Shown piece after piece: positions 1 through 8,281 of a stretch of 64,000 bases of DNA. Source of the stretch: Rhodococcus wratislaviensis. Its GTDB lineage: Bacteria > Actinomycetota > Actinomycetes > Mycobacteriales > Mycobacteriaceae. Both the position numbers and the translations under genes were made by a program. The stretch covers positions 62,001 to 126,000 of the forward strand of contig NZ_UAUI01000007.1 in the NCBI RefSeq assembly GCF_900455735.1, read 5' to 3'. Each line of letters starts with the position of its first letter. The stretch's first letter is position 1. The notes under the pieces are model-generated. The model saw only the letters and a list, made by a program, of their open reading frames with translations. It did not search any database and was not told where the DNA came from.

Positions 1-2
1 TG

Positions 3-1415
3 TCCGGGTCCGGCGAGGCAGCGGTGACGGGGATCAGCCAGGACTCTCGTCTCGTCCGGGCCGGCGACGTGTACGCGGCGTTGCCGGGCCGGCACCGACA
101 CGGGATCGAGTTCGCGGTCGAGGCCGCGTCGCGTGGTGCTGTCGCGATGCTCAGCGACCGCGAGTCGGACGTCCTGCCGACGATCGTCGTCGACGATCCG
201 CGGCTTCTCCTCGGTCCGTTGGCGGCGTGGGTCTACGGCAATCCGTCCGAGTCGCTCGACGTCTACGGCGTGACCGGGACGAACGGGAAGACCAGCACCG
301 CGTATCTGCTGGACGCGGGACTGCGTGCCGCAGGTGTCGCCACCGGCATGATGACGGGGATCACCGTCCGGGGACCGAACGGGTCACGCACCGCGACCCG
401 GACGACTCCCGAGGCGTGCGAACTCCAGCAGACACTCGCCGCGTTCGCCGAGCACCGGACCGGCGCCGTCGCGATGGAGGTGTCGAGTCACGGCCTCGCT
501 CTGCACCGCATCGACGGAACGTCCTTCCGGGTGGGGGTGTTCACCAACCTCGCCCGCGACCATCTGGACTTTCACCCCGACATGGACGCGTATTTCGCGG
601 CGAAGGCCAGATTGTTCGAACCGGGGCACTGCGCCGCGGCAGCCATCGGCATCGACGACGAGTTCGGACGCCGCCTCGCCGCCACGGTCACCGTGCCCCG
701 TGTGACGTTCTCGTCGAGGTGCACGACGGCCGACGTCCACGCGTCCGCCGTGCACGCGGACGAGGGCGGCACGTCGTTCACGCTCCACGGTGCCGGGGCG
801 CGGACACCGGTGCGGCTCCGGCTACTCGGAGTGCATCAGGTGGACAACGCGCTCGCGGCGCTCGCCGCCCTCGCGGCTCGCGGCGTGGACCTCGACGCGG
901 CGGTCGCCGGGATCGAGAACCTCGACACCGTGCCCGGACGCCTGGAGGCGGTGCACGCGGGCCAGCCGTTCCTCGCATTCGTCGACTACATGCACAACAC
1001 GGCCGGACAGCGACGCCTGTTTCCGTACCTCCGCTCGCTGACACGAGGCCGGGTCATCGCCGTCGTCGGGGCGACCGGTGAGCGCGACCCCGGTAAGCGG
1101 GTCCCGCTCGGCGCGACCGCAGCCCGTTTCGCCGACACGGTCATCGTCACCGACGAGAGTCCGTACTCCGACGACGCGCACAGCCTGCGCGAGGACGTGG
1201 CGCGGGGAGCACGCAGTGGTGGCGACGCCGAAGTGCTCGTCCTTCCCGACCGCGCCGAGGCGATCGTCGCCGCCGTCACCCTCGCCGCACCGGGCGACGT
1301 CGTGGTGGTCGCGGGCCGTGGGCACGACCGGGTTCAGGCGTACGGACCGCGCCGGCGTGTGTTCGACGACCGGCTCGCGCTCCACGAGGCACTCCGCCGG
1401 CTCGTCGCAGGTTAG
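3..1415 (+). CDS. MurE-like Mur ligase, 5' end outside window
   Basis: ATP-dependent Mur ligase most like UDP-MurNAc-tripeptide synthetase. The frame is open to the window edge. The first possible start (GTG at 24) falls where the family already has its conserved VTGISQDSR-type segment, so the true N-terminus probably lies upstream. Counting from GTG 24, the P-loop GTNGKTS is at 85-91, followed by the TTPE and EVSSHGL segments and the GERDPGKR loop near 351-358. Two MurE signatures differ from the family: the usual DYAHTPD reads DYMHNTA (321-327), and the DNPR motif that reads the diaminopimelate side chain is replaced by DESP-Y (377-381). It is therefore a Mur ligase by family, but its amino-acid substrate is uncertain. 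It is probably a MurE paralogue and not the essential copy. Its last codons overlap the convergent cysNC gene. Confidence 0.8.
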   Translation, partial: SGSGEAAVTGISQDSRLVRAGDVYAALPGRHRHGIEFAVEAASRGAVAMLSDRESDVLPTIVVDDPRLLLGPLAAWVYGNPSESLDVYGVTGTNGKTSTAYLLDAGLRAAGVATGMMTGITVRGPNGSRTATRTTPEACELQQTLAAFAEHRTGAVAMEVSSHGLALHRIDGTSFRVGVFTNLARDHLDFHPDMDAYFAAKARLFEPGHCAAAAIGIDDEFGRRLAATVTVPRVTFSSRCTTADVHASAVHADEGGTSFTLHGAGARTPVRLRLLGVHQVDNALAALAALAARGVDLDAAVAGIENLDTVPGRLEAVHAGQPFLAFVDYMHNTAGQRRLFPYLRSLTRGRVIAVVGATGERDPGKRVPLGATAARFADTVIVTDESPYSDDAHSLREDVARGARSGGDAEVLVLPDRAEAIVAAVTLAAPGDVVVVAGRGHDRVQAYGPRRRVFDDRLALHEALRRLVAG

Positions 1416-3292
1416 GCCAGTAGCGTCTCGTGCCGGGCGAGTTCGGCGAGAATCCGCGCGACGAGGTCGTCGAGGTCGGCGCCGGTGGTGTCGAACGCGA
1501 GATCCGGGTTCTCGGGGGCCTCGTACGGCGCGTCGATCCCGGTGAGGCCGCGGAGTTCGCCTGCCCGCGCCTTGGCGTAGAGCCCCTTGGGGTCCCGCCG
1601 TTCGCACTCGTCGACCGGCGTGCTCACGTGGATCTCGAGAAACTGCAGTCCCGCGGCCTCGTTGAGCGCCCGCGCGATCGCGCGGTCCGAGCGCAGCGGC
1701 GACACCATCGACGCGATGGCGACCACCCCGGCGTCCGCGAACAACCGGGTGAGGTGCCCGACGCGGCGGATGTTCTCGGCTCGGTCGCCGGGGGAGAATC
1801 CGAGGTCGTCCGAGATGCCGTGCCGCACGTTGTCGCCGTCCAGCAGGTAGGCGGTCCGTCCGGCGTCGACGAGGGTCCGTTCGAGCGCGACCGCCACCGT
1901 GGACTTGCCGGACGCCGGCAGCCCGGTGAGCCAGATGGTGGCGCCGCGCTGCCCGGTCGCGGACCAGCGCCGATCCCGTTCCAGCGACGACGGGTGCCAC
2001 TTGATGTCGTGCCGGGTCTGCTCGCCGGGCACGACTTCCCGGGCTTCGCTGACGGTGCCGGCGCCGACGGTGTCGTTGCTCTGCTCGTCGATGAGGATGA
2101 ACGCGCCGGCATCGCGATTGGTGGCGTACGGGTCGGGGAGCACCACCGTGCTCGTCCGGAGCGTGATCCGGCCGATGTCGTTGAGGGCGAGTTCGCTGGG
2201 GGAGTCGTGTTCTTCGAGGGTTTCCGGGTCGAGCCGGGTGTGCAATTCCTGAACCGTCGCGCGCACGGTGCGGCTGGTGTGCTTGAGCGCCACCCGGTCG
2301 CCTGCCCGCAGCGGTGTCTCGCTCAGCCAGCACACGGTCGCGTCGATCTCGCGGGCCGGGGCGGGTGCGGTCGCGGCGGCGGCGCTCACGACGAGGTCGC
2401 CGCGGGCGACGTCGAGGTCGTCCGCGAGTTCGAACGACACCGACAGCGGGGCCACTGCCACGGACCGGTTCGGATCGAGGGTGTCGAGGGTGGTGACCGT
2501 GCTGCGGGAACCCGCAGGCAGGACCACCACCTCGTCGCCGACGGACAGGGTGCCGGCGGACAGCCGGCCGGTGTAGCGGCGTCGCCGGTCGTCCGTGGGA
2601 CGCGCCACCCACTGGATCGGCAGTCGCAGTTCGGACGCGACCGCGGACGGCGCGGCGAGTTCCACCTCCTCGAGATACTCGAGGATCGTGGGCCCGTCGT
2701 ACCAGGGTGTCGAATCCGACCGCGTGACGACGTTGTCGCCGCGGGTGGCGGACACCGGGATCACCGTGAGGTCGCGGCCGCCGAGGCGCTGCGCGAGCAG
2801 CCCGAGTTCGGATTCGACTTCCTTGAACCGGGTCTCGTCGAAGTCGACGAGATCGATCTTGTTGACCACGGCGACCAGGTGCGGCACGCCGAGAAGGTCG
2901 GCGATCCGCGCGTGGCGGCGGGTCTGCCGGAGCACCCCGGCGCGGGCGTCCACGAGCAGCACGGCCACGTGGGCGTTCGACGCACCGGTGAACATGTTGC
3001 GGGTGTACCGTTCGTGCCCCGGCGTGTCCGCGAGCACGAAACTGCGGGTGGCGGTGGAGAAGAACCGGTACGCCACATCGATCGTGATGCCCTGTTCGCG
3101 TTCGGCGCGCAGCCCGTCGGACAGGGCGGCGAGGTCCGCCTCGCCGTCGGTGTTCGTCACCGCCTCGAGATGGTCGGTGGGCAGGCTGCCGGTGTCGTGG
3201 AGGAGCCGTCCGATCAGGGTGCTCTTGCCGTCGTCGACGCTGCCCGCGGTGGCGAGCCGCAGCAACTGACGGGGCCGGCTGGTGGTGGTCAT
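1412..3292 (-). CDS. cysNC: Bifunctional sulfate adenylyltransferase subunit 1 / APS kinase (CysNC)
   Basis: A 626-residue fusion that makes PAPS from sulfate. The N-terminal part is the GTPase subunit of ATP sulfurylase: G1 GSVDDGKST, the IDVAYR switch, G3 DTPGH, G4 NKID, then EF-Tu-like barrels. The last roughly 200 residues are an APS kinase with P-loop GLPASGKST and the DGDNVRHG and FLEIHVSTP segments. The ATG shares one base with the cysD stop (TGATG), so translation is coupled. It is third in stf0-cysD-cysNC. Because the kinase is fused here and missing from the second CysN in this window (13423-14739), this copy should supply PAPS for sulfation, while the other supplies APS for reduction. 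That division is inferred from gene context. Confidence 0.95.
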   Translation of the reverse strand: MTTTSRPRQLLRLATAGSVDDGKSTLIGRLLHDTGSLPTDHLEAVTNTDGEADLAALSDGLRAEREQGITIDVAYRFFSTATRSFVLADTPGHERYTRNMFTGASNAHVAVLLVDARAGVLRQTRRHARIADLLGVPHLVAVVNKIDLVDFDETRFKEVESELGLLAQRLGGRDLTVIPVSATRGDNVVTRSDSTPWYDGPTILEYLEEVELAAPSAVASELRLPIQWVARPTDDRRRRYTGRLSAGTLSVGDEVVVLPAGSRSTVTTLDTLDPNRSVAVAPLSVSFELADDLDVARGDLVVSAAAATAPAPAREIDATVCWLSETPLRAGDRVALKHTSRTVRATVQELHTRLDPETLEEHDSPSELALNDIGRITLRTSTVVLPDPYATNRDAGAFILIDEQSNDTVGAGTVSEAREVVPGEQTRHDIKWHPSSLERDRRWSATGQRGATIWLTGLPASGKSTVAVALERTLVDAGRTAYLLDGDNVRHGISDDLGFSPGDRAENIRRVGHLTRLFADAGVVAIASMVSPLRSDRAIARALNEAAGLQFLEIHVSTPVDECERRDPKGLYAKARAGELRGLTGIDAPYEAPENPDLAFDTTGADLDDLVARILAELARHETLLA

Positions 3293-4239
3293 CAGAAGTA
3301 CCCCTCGCGCTTGCGGTCTTCCATCGCGGCAACGGAAGTTCGGTCGTCGGCCCGGGTCTCGCCGCGCTCGGAGACCGTGGCCGCGGCGATCTCCTCGATC
3401 ACGCCGGCGACGTCGTCGGCGTCGGAACGCACGGCACCGGTGATGGTCAGGTCCCCGACCGTGCGGTACCGCACCCGGAGCCGTTGCACCAGTTCGTCTT
3501 CGGTGGGCAGCGTGTACTCGGACAACCCCAGCAGGATGCCGTCGCGCTCGAACACCTGCCGCTCGTGGGCGAAGTAGATCGACGGCAGCGCCAGATTCTC
3601 GAGTTCGATGTAGCGCCAGATGTCGAGTTCGGTCCAATTACTCAGCGGGAACACGCGAACCTGCTCACCACGGCGGATCCGCCCGTTGTACAGCGACCAC
3701 GGCTCGGGCCGCTGCGCACGCGGATCCCACTGCCCGAACTCGTCGCGGAAGCTGAGCACCCGCTCCTTCGCGCGGGCCCGTTCCTCGTCTCGGCGCGCAC
3801 CGCCGAACGCGGCGTCGAAGCGATGCTCCTCCAGGGCGTCGAGCAGGGTGCGGGTCTGCAACCGGTTGCGGGACGTGCCCGGACCGCCCGATTCGGCGAC
3901 CCGACCCTTGTCGATCGACTCCTGCACCGACGCGACGATCAGCCGGTGACCGTCCTCGGCGAGCCGCCGATCACGGAACTCGATCACCTCGGGGAAATTG
4001 TGGCCGGTGTCGACGTGCAGGACGGGAAACGGCAACGGGGACGGCCGGAACGCCTTCTCCGCCAGTCGCAGCAACACGATGGAGTCCTTGCCGGCCGAGA
4101 ACAACAGCACCGGTCGCTCGAGTTCCGCGACCACCTCGCGGATGATGTGCACGGCCTCCGCCTCCAGCGCGCGGAGTTCGTCCACCCGTGCGGCGCCGAC
4201 GGTGCTGTCACGCGGCGCCGCGGCGCCGACGGCGGTCAC
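3292..4239 (-). CDS. cysD: Sulfate adenylyltransferase subunit 2 (CysD), sulfation-linked copy
   Basis: A 315-residue catalytic subunit of ATP sulfurylase, forming APS from ATP and sulfate with the CysN GTPase. The PP-loop is SAGKDSIVLL, followed by HVDTGHNFPEVIEFRD, AFGGARRDEE, RVFPLSNWTELDIWRYI and the family C-terminus MEDRKREGYF. The GTG start overlaps the stf0 stop as GTGA, which decides the start; a longer upstream frame is arginine-rich and only mirrors stf0. Compared with the second CysD (14742-15695) it has SAGKDS in place of SGGKDS and diverges elsewhere. It is therefore an old paralogue and not a recent duplicate. Confidence 0.95.
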   Translation of the reverse strand: MTAVGAAAPRDSTVGAARVDELRALEAEAVHIIREVVAELERPVLLFSAGKDSIVLLRLAEKAFRPSPLPFPVLHVDTGHNFPEVIEFRDRRLAEDGHRLIVASVQESIDKGRVAESGGPGTSRNRLQTRTLLDALEEHRFDAAFGGARRDEERARAKERVLSFRDEFGQWDPRAQRPEPWSLYNGRIRRGEQVRVFPLSNWTELDIWRYIELENLALPSIYFAHERQVFERDGILLGLSEYTLPTEDELVQRLRVRYRTVGDLTITGAVRSDADDVAGVIEEIAAATVSERGETRADDRTSVAAMEDRKREGYF

Positions 4240-5039
4240 AGCGGGAGTCCGTTCACGGCGGCTTCGGACCGATACCGCAGGGCCCACTCCTTGGAGCGGC
4301 CGTCGCTCTGCCGCTTCAGCGGGGGCGGGGGAGCGAGATCGGCGTCGAGGCCGAGTTCGACGAGCACCTTCGCCGCCGTCGCCTGCGGCGCCGCCACGAG
4401 ATCGTCGAAACCGATGTCGATGTGGTCGAGTCCCTCGACCTCGAACCAGTTGCGCCACTGCTCATCTTGATCGCGCAGAATGCGGACGAGGTGTGCGATG
4501 CCGCCCGCGTGGTACTCGGCGCCGTCGTGCGGGGCGGGCGGGGTGGCGTCGTCGCGCCACACCTGAGTTTGCACCGCCCGCCACATCGACACCGCCTGCG
4601 CGACGACGTCACGCCGGTAGACGTGGATGAAGGCGAGGTCGCGGCCCAGGAGGTCGTCGAGGGCGGACCGCAGGTCGTTGCCGGACCGGTCCGCAAGTCC
4701 GGCGGCGCGGTCGAGGACGAGCGGCACCTGGTTCCACATCAGTTTTCCGCCCCACACCCCGTTGGGGGTGCGACCGAGGCTGAGCAGTTGATCGCGCCAC
4801 TGCTCCGCGCTGCGGGTGTCGGCGGTCCCCGGTTCGAGCGGGGCGAGCAGTGAGAGTACCGACTCGTCGGTGACGCCCTCGAACCACTGCCGCGGCTGCG
4901 GCGAACGACTGGTGGACGGCAGGTACTGGAAGAACTCCTCGGGGTTGCCGGCCACGGTCGTGGCGCGAAGGGATTCGACGAGCAGGGTGCTGCCGCTGCG
5001 CTGTGACGCACAGACGAGATATGAGCGTGGCTCCGACAT
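4236..5039 (-). CDS. stf0: Stf0-family sulfotransferase (trehalose 2-sulfotransferase type)
   Basis: A 267-residue PAPS-dependent sulfotransferase of the Stf0 family, which in mycobacteria moves sulfate to the 2-position of trehalose on the way to sulfolipids. The 5'-phosphosulfate loop is CASQRSGSTLL at the N-terminus. NPEEFFQYL (32-40) carries the glutamates at the place of the catalytic base, and HVYRRDVVAQAVSMWRA matches the 3'-phosphate-binding region. The length equals that of the mycobacterial enzyme, from memory. It is first in an operon with cysD and cysNC, so PAPS supply and use are co-expressed. ATG 5039 is preferred because TATAGT lies 7 bases upstream and there is no ribosome-binding site, as in a leaderless mRNA. 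Trehalose as acceptor is family inference. Confidence 0.88.
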   Translation of the reverse strand: MSEPRSYLVCASQRSGSTLLVESLRATTVAGNPEEFFQYLPSTSRSPQPRQWFEGVTDESVLSLLAPLEPGTADTRSAEQWRDQLLSLGRTPNGVWGGKLMWNQVPLVLDRAAGLADRSGNDLRSALDDLLGRDLAFIHVYRRDVVAQAVSMWRAVQTQVWRDDATPPAPHDGAEYHAGGIAHLVRILRDQDEQWRNWFEVEGLDHIDIGFDDLVAAPQATAAKVLVELGLDADLAPPPPLKRQSDGRSKEWALRYRSEAAVNGLPL

Positions 5040-5052
5040 GCCGGAAACTATA
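5040..5052 (-). promoter_or_regulatory. Leaderless promoter of stf0-cysD-cysNC
   Basis: TATAGT at 5052-5047 (minus strand), followed by 7 bases and then the stf0 ATG. No purine-rich ribosome-binding site precedes the ATG. The flanking intergenic DNA (5053-5284) is clearly more A/T-rich than the genes around it, and no further gene was seen in it. Confidence 0.5.
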
Positions 5053-5189
5053 AACGCGAAATTCGGTGCCGAAATCGGGACGAAATCCAATTATCGTGAT
5101 TGAAACACTTGGCATTTTCTGCTGCGTGTGAGTCGTCGATATCGGCGCTACGATGCTCGTAATTCGGCAGGTAGAGACAGTTTTCTGGC

Positions 5190-5208
5190 GAGTGAACTCG
5201 GTTCACTC
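5190..5208 (-). terminator. Candidate terminator hairpin after the stress-protein gene
   Basis: Perfect 8-bp arms GAGTGAAC / GTTCACTC around a 3-base loop, about 80 bases past the stop of the minus-strand universal stress gene. No T-run follows, so it may be a weak terminator or an operator. Confidence 0.35.
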
Positions 5209-5284
5209 CTCGCCCGGGGAATGGCGCCGCGTCGGGTGAATATGAATCAGGCTGATCGAAAGAGTGAAACGAACGCTGCCGTGT

Positions 5285-6145
5285 TCAGCCTTTTCGGCAG
5301 ATGAGCACCGGGCACCGGGCGTGGTGGATGAGGCTCTGGCTCGTCGAGCCCACGATCGACGCGGTGAACGGATTTCGCCCGTGGCTGCCGACGGCGATCA
5401 GCTGCGCGCCGAACGAGTATTCGAGCAGCACCTTCATCGGCCCACCACGCTCGAGGCAGCGCGTGACCTCGACATCGGGGTACTTCTCGTGCCACCCGGC
5501 GAGGCTCTCGGCGAGCCAGGCCTCCTCGTGCTGGACCAGATCGGACCAATCGGTGAAGCGTCGTTCCTCCGAGTACCACGCACCGAGGGTGGAGTGCTCG
5601 GCCCACGTGTGCACCGCGACGAGGGGAGCGCCGAAGAACGCCGCGAACTCGAACGCGTGGGCCACCGCCATGTCGCTCAGTTCGCTGCCGTCCACACCCA
5701 CCACGACGGGGCGGGTTTCGCTGACCTCGTGGCCCTGGATGCCGCGCCAGACGACGACCGGGCATTCGGCTCGATTCGACACGCGCACGACATCGGAACC
5801 GGCAACCACCGATTTCATCTCACTTGTGGCCGCGGGCCCGAGAACCAGCATCCGGGCTGTCTTGGACAGTTCCACCAACGCGTGTGCGGGCGGACCGGGG
5901 TGGGTACTGCGCTCCACCTCCAGGTCCTGCTGCCCGTCGAGGACGATGCGCTCGGCGGCGTCGAGGAACTCATCGCCCTCGGGATGACCGTCCTCGGAAT
6001 TCGGATGCTTGGGTACCACGTGGACGAGGCGCAGCGGCTCCTCGAAGCGCTTCGCGGCGGATGCAGCCCACGCCGCCGCCTCCAGCGCGCCGTCCGATCC
6101 GTCGATGCCTGCCACGATGCCGCGTCGAATCCGTGCTGTGCTCAT
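5285..6145 (-). CDS. Tandem-domain universal stress protein
   Basis: A 286-residue protein with two UspA domains (about 10-140 and 145-286), the common actinobacterial tandem form. The second domain keeps the ATP-binding pattern G-x2-G-x9-GS: GSHGR, then GSTSQ before the conserved CPVLICRKG end. The first domain has the degenerate LGPAATSEM...AGSD, with alanine for the second glycine, so ATP may bind only the C-terminal half. ATG 6145 has GGTGAGGAG about 7 bases upstream; an alternative ATG lies at 6166. It is a single gene divergent from the DUF1801 gene. Its partner and signal cannot be told from the sequence. Confidence 0.88.
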   Translation of the reverse strand: MSTARIRRGIVAGIDGSDGALEAAAWAASAAKRFEEPLRLVHVVPKHPNSEDGHPEGDEFLDAAERIVLDGQQDLEVERSTHPGPPAHALVELSKTARMLVLGPAATSEMKSVVAGSDVVRVSNRAECPVVVWRGIQGHEVSETRPVVVGVDGSELSDMAVAHAFEFAAFFGAPLVAVHTWAEHSTLGAWYSEERRFTDWSDLVQHEEAWLAESLAGWHEKYPDVEVTRCLERGGPMKVLLEYSFGAQLIAVGSHGRNPFTASIVGSTSQSLIHHARCPVLICRKG

Positions 6146-6309
6146 GGGGGTGCTCCTCACCTCCATTCCAGTTTGGTCCAGGTCGGCAGCGACGCGCCAG
6201 AGGTAAATCGGTCGGCAGCCGATCCCGCCGCGTTCTCGATGCGATCGACGTGGACCGCGGGATACTCGAGTGACCCGCGAGCGACGACAGCCAGAAGGAG
6301 CAGGCAACC

Positions 6310-6711
6310 ATGAAGAAGCGGACGAGCGGCTCGGAAGTGGGAGGCGGAGGCGACTCTCCCTCGCAGTTGATAGATGCGCGCATCGAGGAGCTGGGTGACT
6401 GGCGGGGCGACACGCTCGGCCGGATCCGCGCCCTCGTCACGAAGGCCGACCCCGACGTCGTCGAGGAGTGGAAGTGGAGAGGGGTGCCGGTGTGGTCGCA
6501 CGCCGGAATGATCTGCACCGGTGAGACGTACAAGAATGCGGTGAAGGTGACGTTCGCCAAGGGTGCGTCGCTGGACGACCCGTCCCGCCTCTTCAACTCC
6601 GGTCTCGAAGGCAACACCCGGCGTGCCATCGATCTCCACGAGGGCGACACGATCGACGAGAAGGCGTTCCAGGCGCTCGTCCACGCCGCCGTGGCCCTGA
6701 ACACCTCCTAA
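6310..6711 (+). CDS. DUF1801 domain protein
   Basis: A 133-residue cytosolic protein of the DUF1801 (YdhG-like) family. Family features are the segment LVTKADPDVVEEWKWRGVPVW, a central hydrophobic KVTFAKGA strand and the GLEGNTRRAIDLHEGDTIDE turn. The first 18 residues are a Ser/Gly-rich, probably disordered tail. AAGGAG lies 9 bases before the ATG. The gene stands between the divergent stress protein and sigL without an obvious operon partner. Biochemical function of the family is not established. Confidence 0.75.
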   Translation: MKKRTSGSEVGGGGDSPSQLIDARIEELGDWRGDTLGRIRALVTKADPDVVEEWKWRGVPVWSHAGMICTGETYKNAVKVTFAKGASLDDPSRLFNSGLEGNTRRAIDLHEGDTIDEKAFQALVHAAVALNTS

Positions 6712-6743
6712 AGTACGGGCCAAGGGTTTTCGGCCGCCGCGAC

Positions 6744-6790
6744 CCGGTTCACCTGGGGTTTTCCCGTGTTTCGGTGGCACGGTGAACCGG
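6744..6790. repeat. Inverted repeat upstream of sigL
   Basis: Perfect 10-bp arms CCGGTTCACC (6744-6753) and GGTGAACCGG (6781-6790). The right arm contains the -35 TGAACC of the sigL promoter. A further GGTGAACC-like copy follows at 6799-6804. It could let the sigma factor or a second regulator act on both strands. Confidence 0.45.
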
Positions 6791-6812
6791 AGGCGCGGGT
6801 GAACCGTGTGTA
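6783..6812 (+). promoter_or_regulatory. SigL-type autoregulatory promoter
   Basis: TGAACC at 6783-6788, a 16-base spacer, then CGTGTGTA at 6805-6812. From memory this matches the mycobacterial SigL consensus (TGAACC, about 16-17 bases, CGT). The same arrangement, with identical hexamers and spacer length, lies before the ThDP enzyme gene at 8196-8225. Transcription would start close to the sigL ribosome-binding site. Confidence 0.75.
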
Positions 6813-6832
6813 CTGCTGGGAGGTGGTGACCG

Positions 6833-7339
6833 ATGGCGGATGCCCAGACCGAGCTGATGCACGCCCTGTACGAAGAGCATGCCCCCGCAGTGTGGCGGTA
6901 TGCCCTGCGGCTGACCGGCGACCGCGCCCGCGCCGAGGACATCGTGCAGGAGGTACTGCTGCGAGCCTGGAAGCATCCGAACGTGCTCGACCAGTCGGAG
7001 TCGTCGGCGCGGGCGTGGCTGTTCACGGTCGCCCGGAACCTCGTGTTCGACGAGCACCGCAGCGCACGCTCCCAGCGTGAGGTCGGGATGAGCTCCACAC
7101 CCGAGCGCGCCGCCCCGGACAGCTCGGACGGCGCACTCGACGCCTGGATGATGGGTGATGCGCTGGCCCGGCTCAGCCCCGACCATCGTGCGGTCCTCGT
7201 TCTCGGTTACTACCGGGGAATGTCCACCCACCAGATCGCCGACGAACTCGGAATACCGGAGGGAACGGTGAAATCCCGCATGCATTACGGATTGCGGGCC
7301 CTTCGATTGGCTCTGCAGGAAATGGGGGTGACCCGATGA
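6833..7339 (+). CDS. sigL: ECF RNA polymerase sigma factor SigL
   Basis: A 168-residue extracytoplasmic-function sigma factor. Region 2 (about 8-75) has LYEEHAPAVWRYALRLTGDRARAEDIVQEVLLRAW and the WLFTVARNLVFDEHRS helix. Region 4 (about 105-162) has LSPDHRAVLVLGYYRGMSTHQIADELGIPEGTVKSRMHYGLRALR. The sequence closely resembles mycobacterial SigL through to the C-terminus LQEMGVTR. GGGAGGTGG precedes the ATG by about 6 bases. The stop overlaps the next gene's ATG (ATGA), the usual coupling of a sigma factor to its anti-sigma factor. A SigL-type promoter upstream implies positive autoregulation. Confidence 0.9.
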   Translation: MADAQTELMHALYEEHAPAVWRYALRLTGDRARAEDIVQEVLLRAWKHPNVLDQSESSARAWLFTVARNLVFDEHRSARSQREVGMSSTPERAAPDSSDGALDAWMMGDALARLSPDHRAVLVLGYYRGMSTHQIADELGIPEGTVKSRMHYGLRALRLALQEMGVTR

Positions 7340-8094
7340 CGTTCGACGACTTCGAGTCGCACGAGGATCCCTACGTCCGCTGGGACGCCGCTTACGTGCT
7401 CGGCGCGATGTCCCCGAGTGATCGGCGCGAGTACGAGGCGCACCTCGCCCATTGCGCGCGGTGCTCGCAGGCCGTGTCCGAATTGGCGGGCATGCCCGGG
7501 TTGCTGGCCCTGATCACACCGGAAGAGGCGTTCGGCACGCTGTCCGGGACCGATGCGTCCGAGGACGAGGAGCCGCCCGCACCGCGTGTACTGACCCAGT
7601 TGGTCGGCACGGTGCAGCGGCGCAGACGCTACCGGCGAGCGGCAACGGCCCTCGCCGCGGCGGCCGCCGTGGTCGCCGTCGCCGTCCCCGTCGGGGTGCT
7701 GGTCATGCAGGACCGGACCCCGTCCGCCCCGGTCACGGCCATGCCCGTCCCGAATCCCGCGAACACCACCGAGGCGGTGTTCACACCCGTGGTCCCGACG
7801 ACGATCACGGCGAGCGCGTCCATCGCGTCGACGTCCTGGGGTACGGTCATCTTCGTCGAGTGCTCCTACGAGGACACGTGGCCCGGCGACGGTCGCTACG
7901 GCGCCGACACCGAGGGGTACGCGCTGACCGTCACCGATCGTTCCGGAGTCGTGACCACACTGGCCACCTGGACCGGTGAGGCAGGCAGGACGGTGCGGCC
8001 CACAGCCACCACCAGCCTGCCCGTCGACGCGATCGCGAGCATCGACGTCCGATCCGACGACGACCACCAGGTACTGCTGACCACGGCGTTGTGA
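7336..8094 (+). CDS. rslA: Zinc anti-sigma factor RslA
   Basis: A 252-residue membrane-bound anti-sigma factor. The cytosolic N-terminus carries the ZAS zinc motif HxxxCxxC (H36, C40, C43) within EYEAHLAHCARCSQAVSEL. An Arg-rich stretch leads into one transmembrane helix at about 100-125 (RRAATALAAAAAVVAVAVPVGVLV). The outer domain begins with a Pro/Thr linker. In mycobacterial RslA, oxidation of the zinc cysteines frees SigL; the same role is likely here. It is coupled to sigL by a 4-base overlap. The 187-base gap after it contains the second SigL-type promoter. Confidence 0.88.
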   Translation: MTFDDFESHEDPYVRWDAAYVLGAMSPSDRREYEAHLAHCARCSQAVSELAGMPGLLALITPEEAFGTLSGTDASEDEEPPAPRVLTQLVGTVQRRRRYRRAATALAAAAAVVAVAVPVGVLVMQDRTPSAPVTAMPVPNPANTTEAVFTPVVPTTITASASIASTSWGTVIFVECSYEDTWPGDGRYGADTEGYALTVTDRSGVVTTLATWTGEAGRTVRPTATTSLPVDAIASIDVRSDDDHQVLLTTAL

Positions 8095-8195
8095 GCGGGC
8101 CGCCAGGGAGTCGGGTCGGTTTTCGTACCCGCTGCACGCTTCACCGCCGTGTTTCGTTCGTCACGAACGTTTCCGGAAAAATGTTCTGCCACCGG

Positions 8196-8225
8196 TGAAC
8201 CCGACCGGTCCGTGGTTCGTGTGTA
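8196..8225 (+). promoter_or_regulatory. SigL-type promoter of the ThDP/KAS III operon
   Basis: TGAACC (8196-8201), a 16-base spacer and CGTGTGTA (8218-8225): the same hexamers, spacing and downstream bases as the sigL promoter. It lies about 57 bases before the operon's first ATG and downstream of the rslA stop, so it can drive the four-gene operon separately from sigL-rslA. Confidence 0.72.
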
Positions 8226-8281
8226 TATCCAGTGGGTGACCGTAGGTCGCCCCGTCCGATCCACGACACGGGGGTCTGCCG

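Noticed and set aside
1430..3577. 715-codon open frame antisense to cysNC
   Set aside because: It is a high-GC mirror of the cysNC reading frame. Its translation is Gly/Arg/Val-rich without domain motifs, while the other strand has full CysN and CysC motifs.
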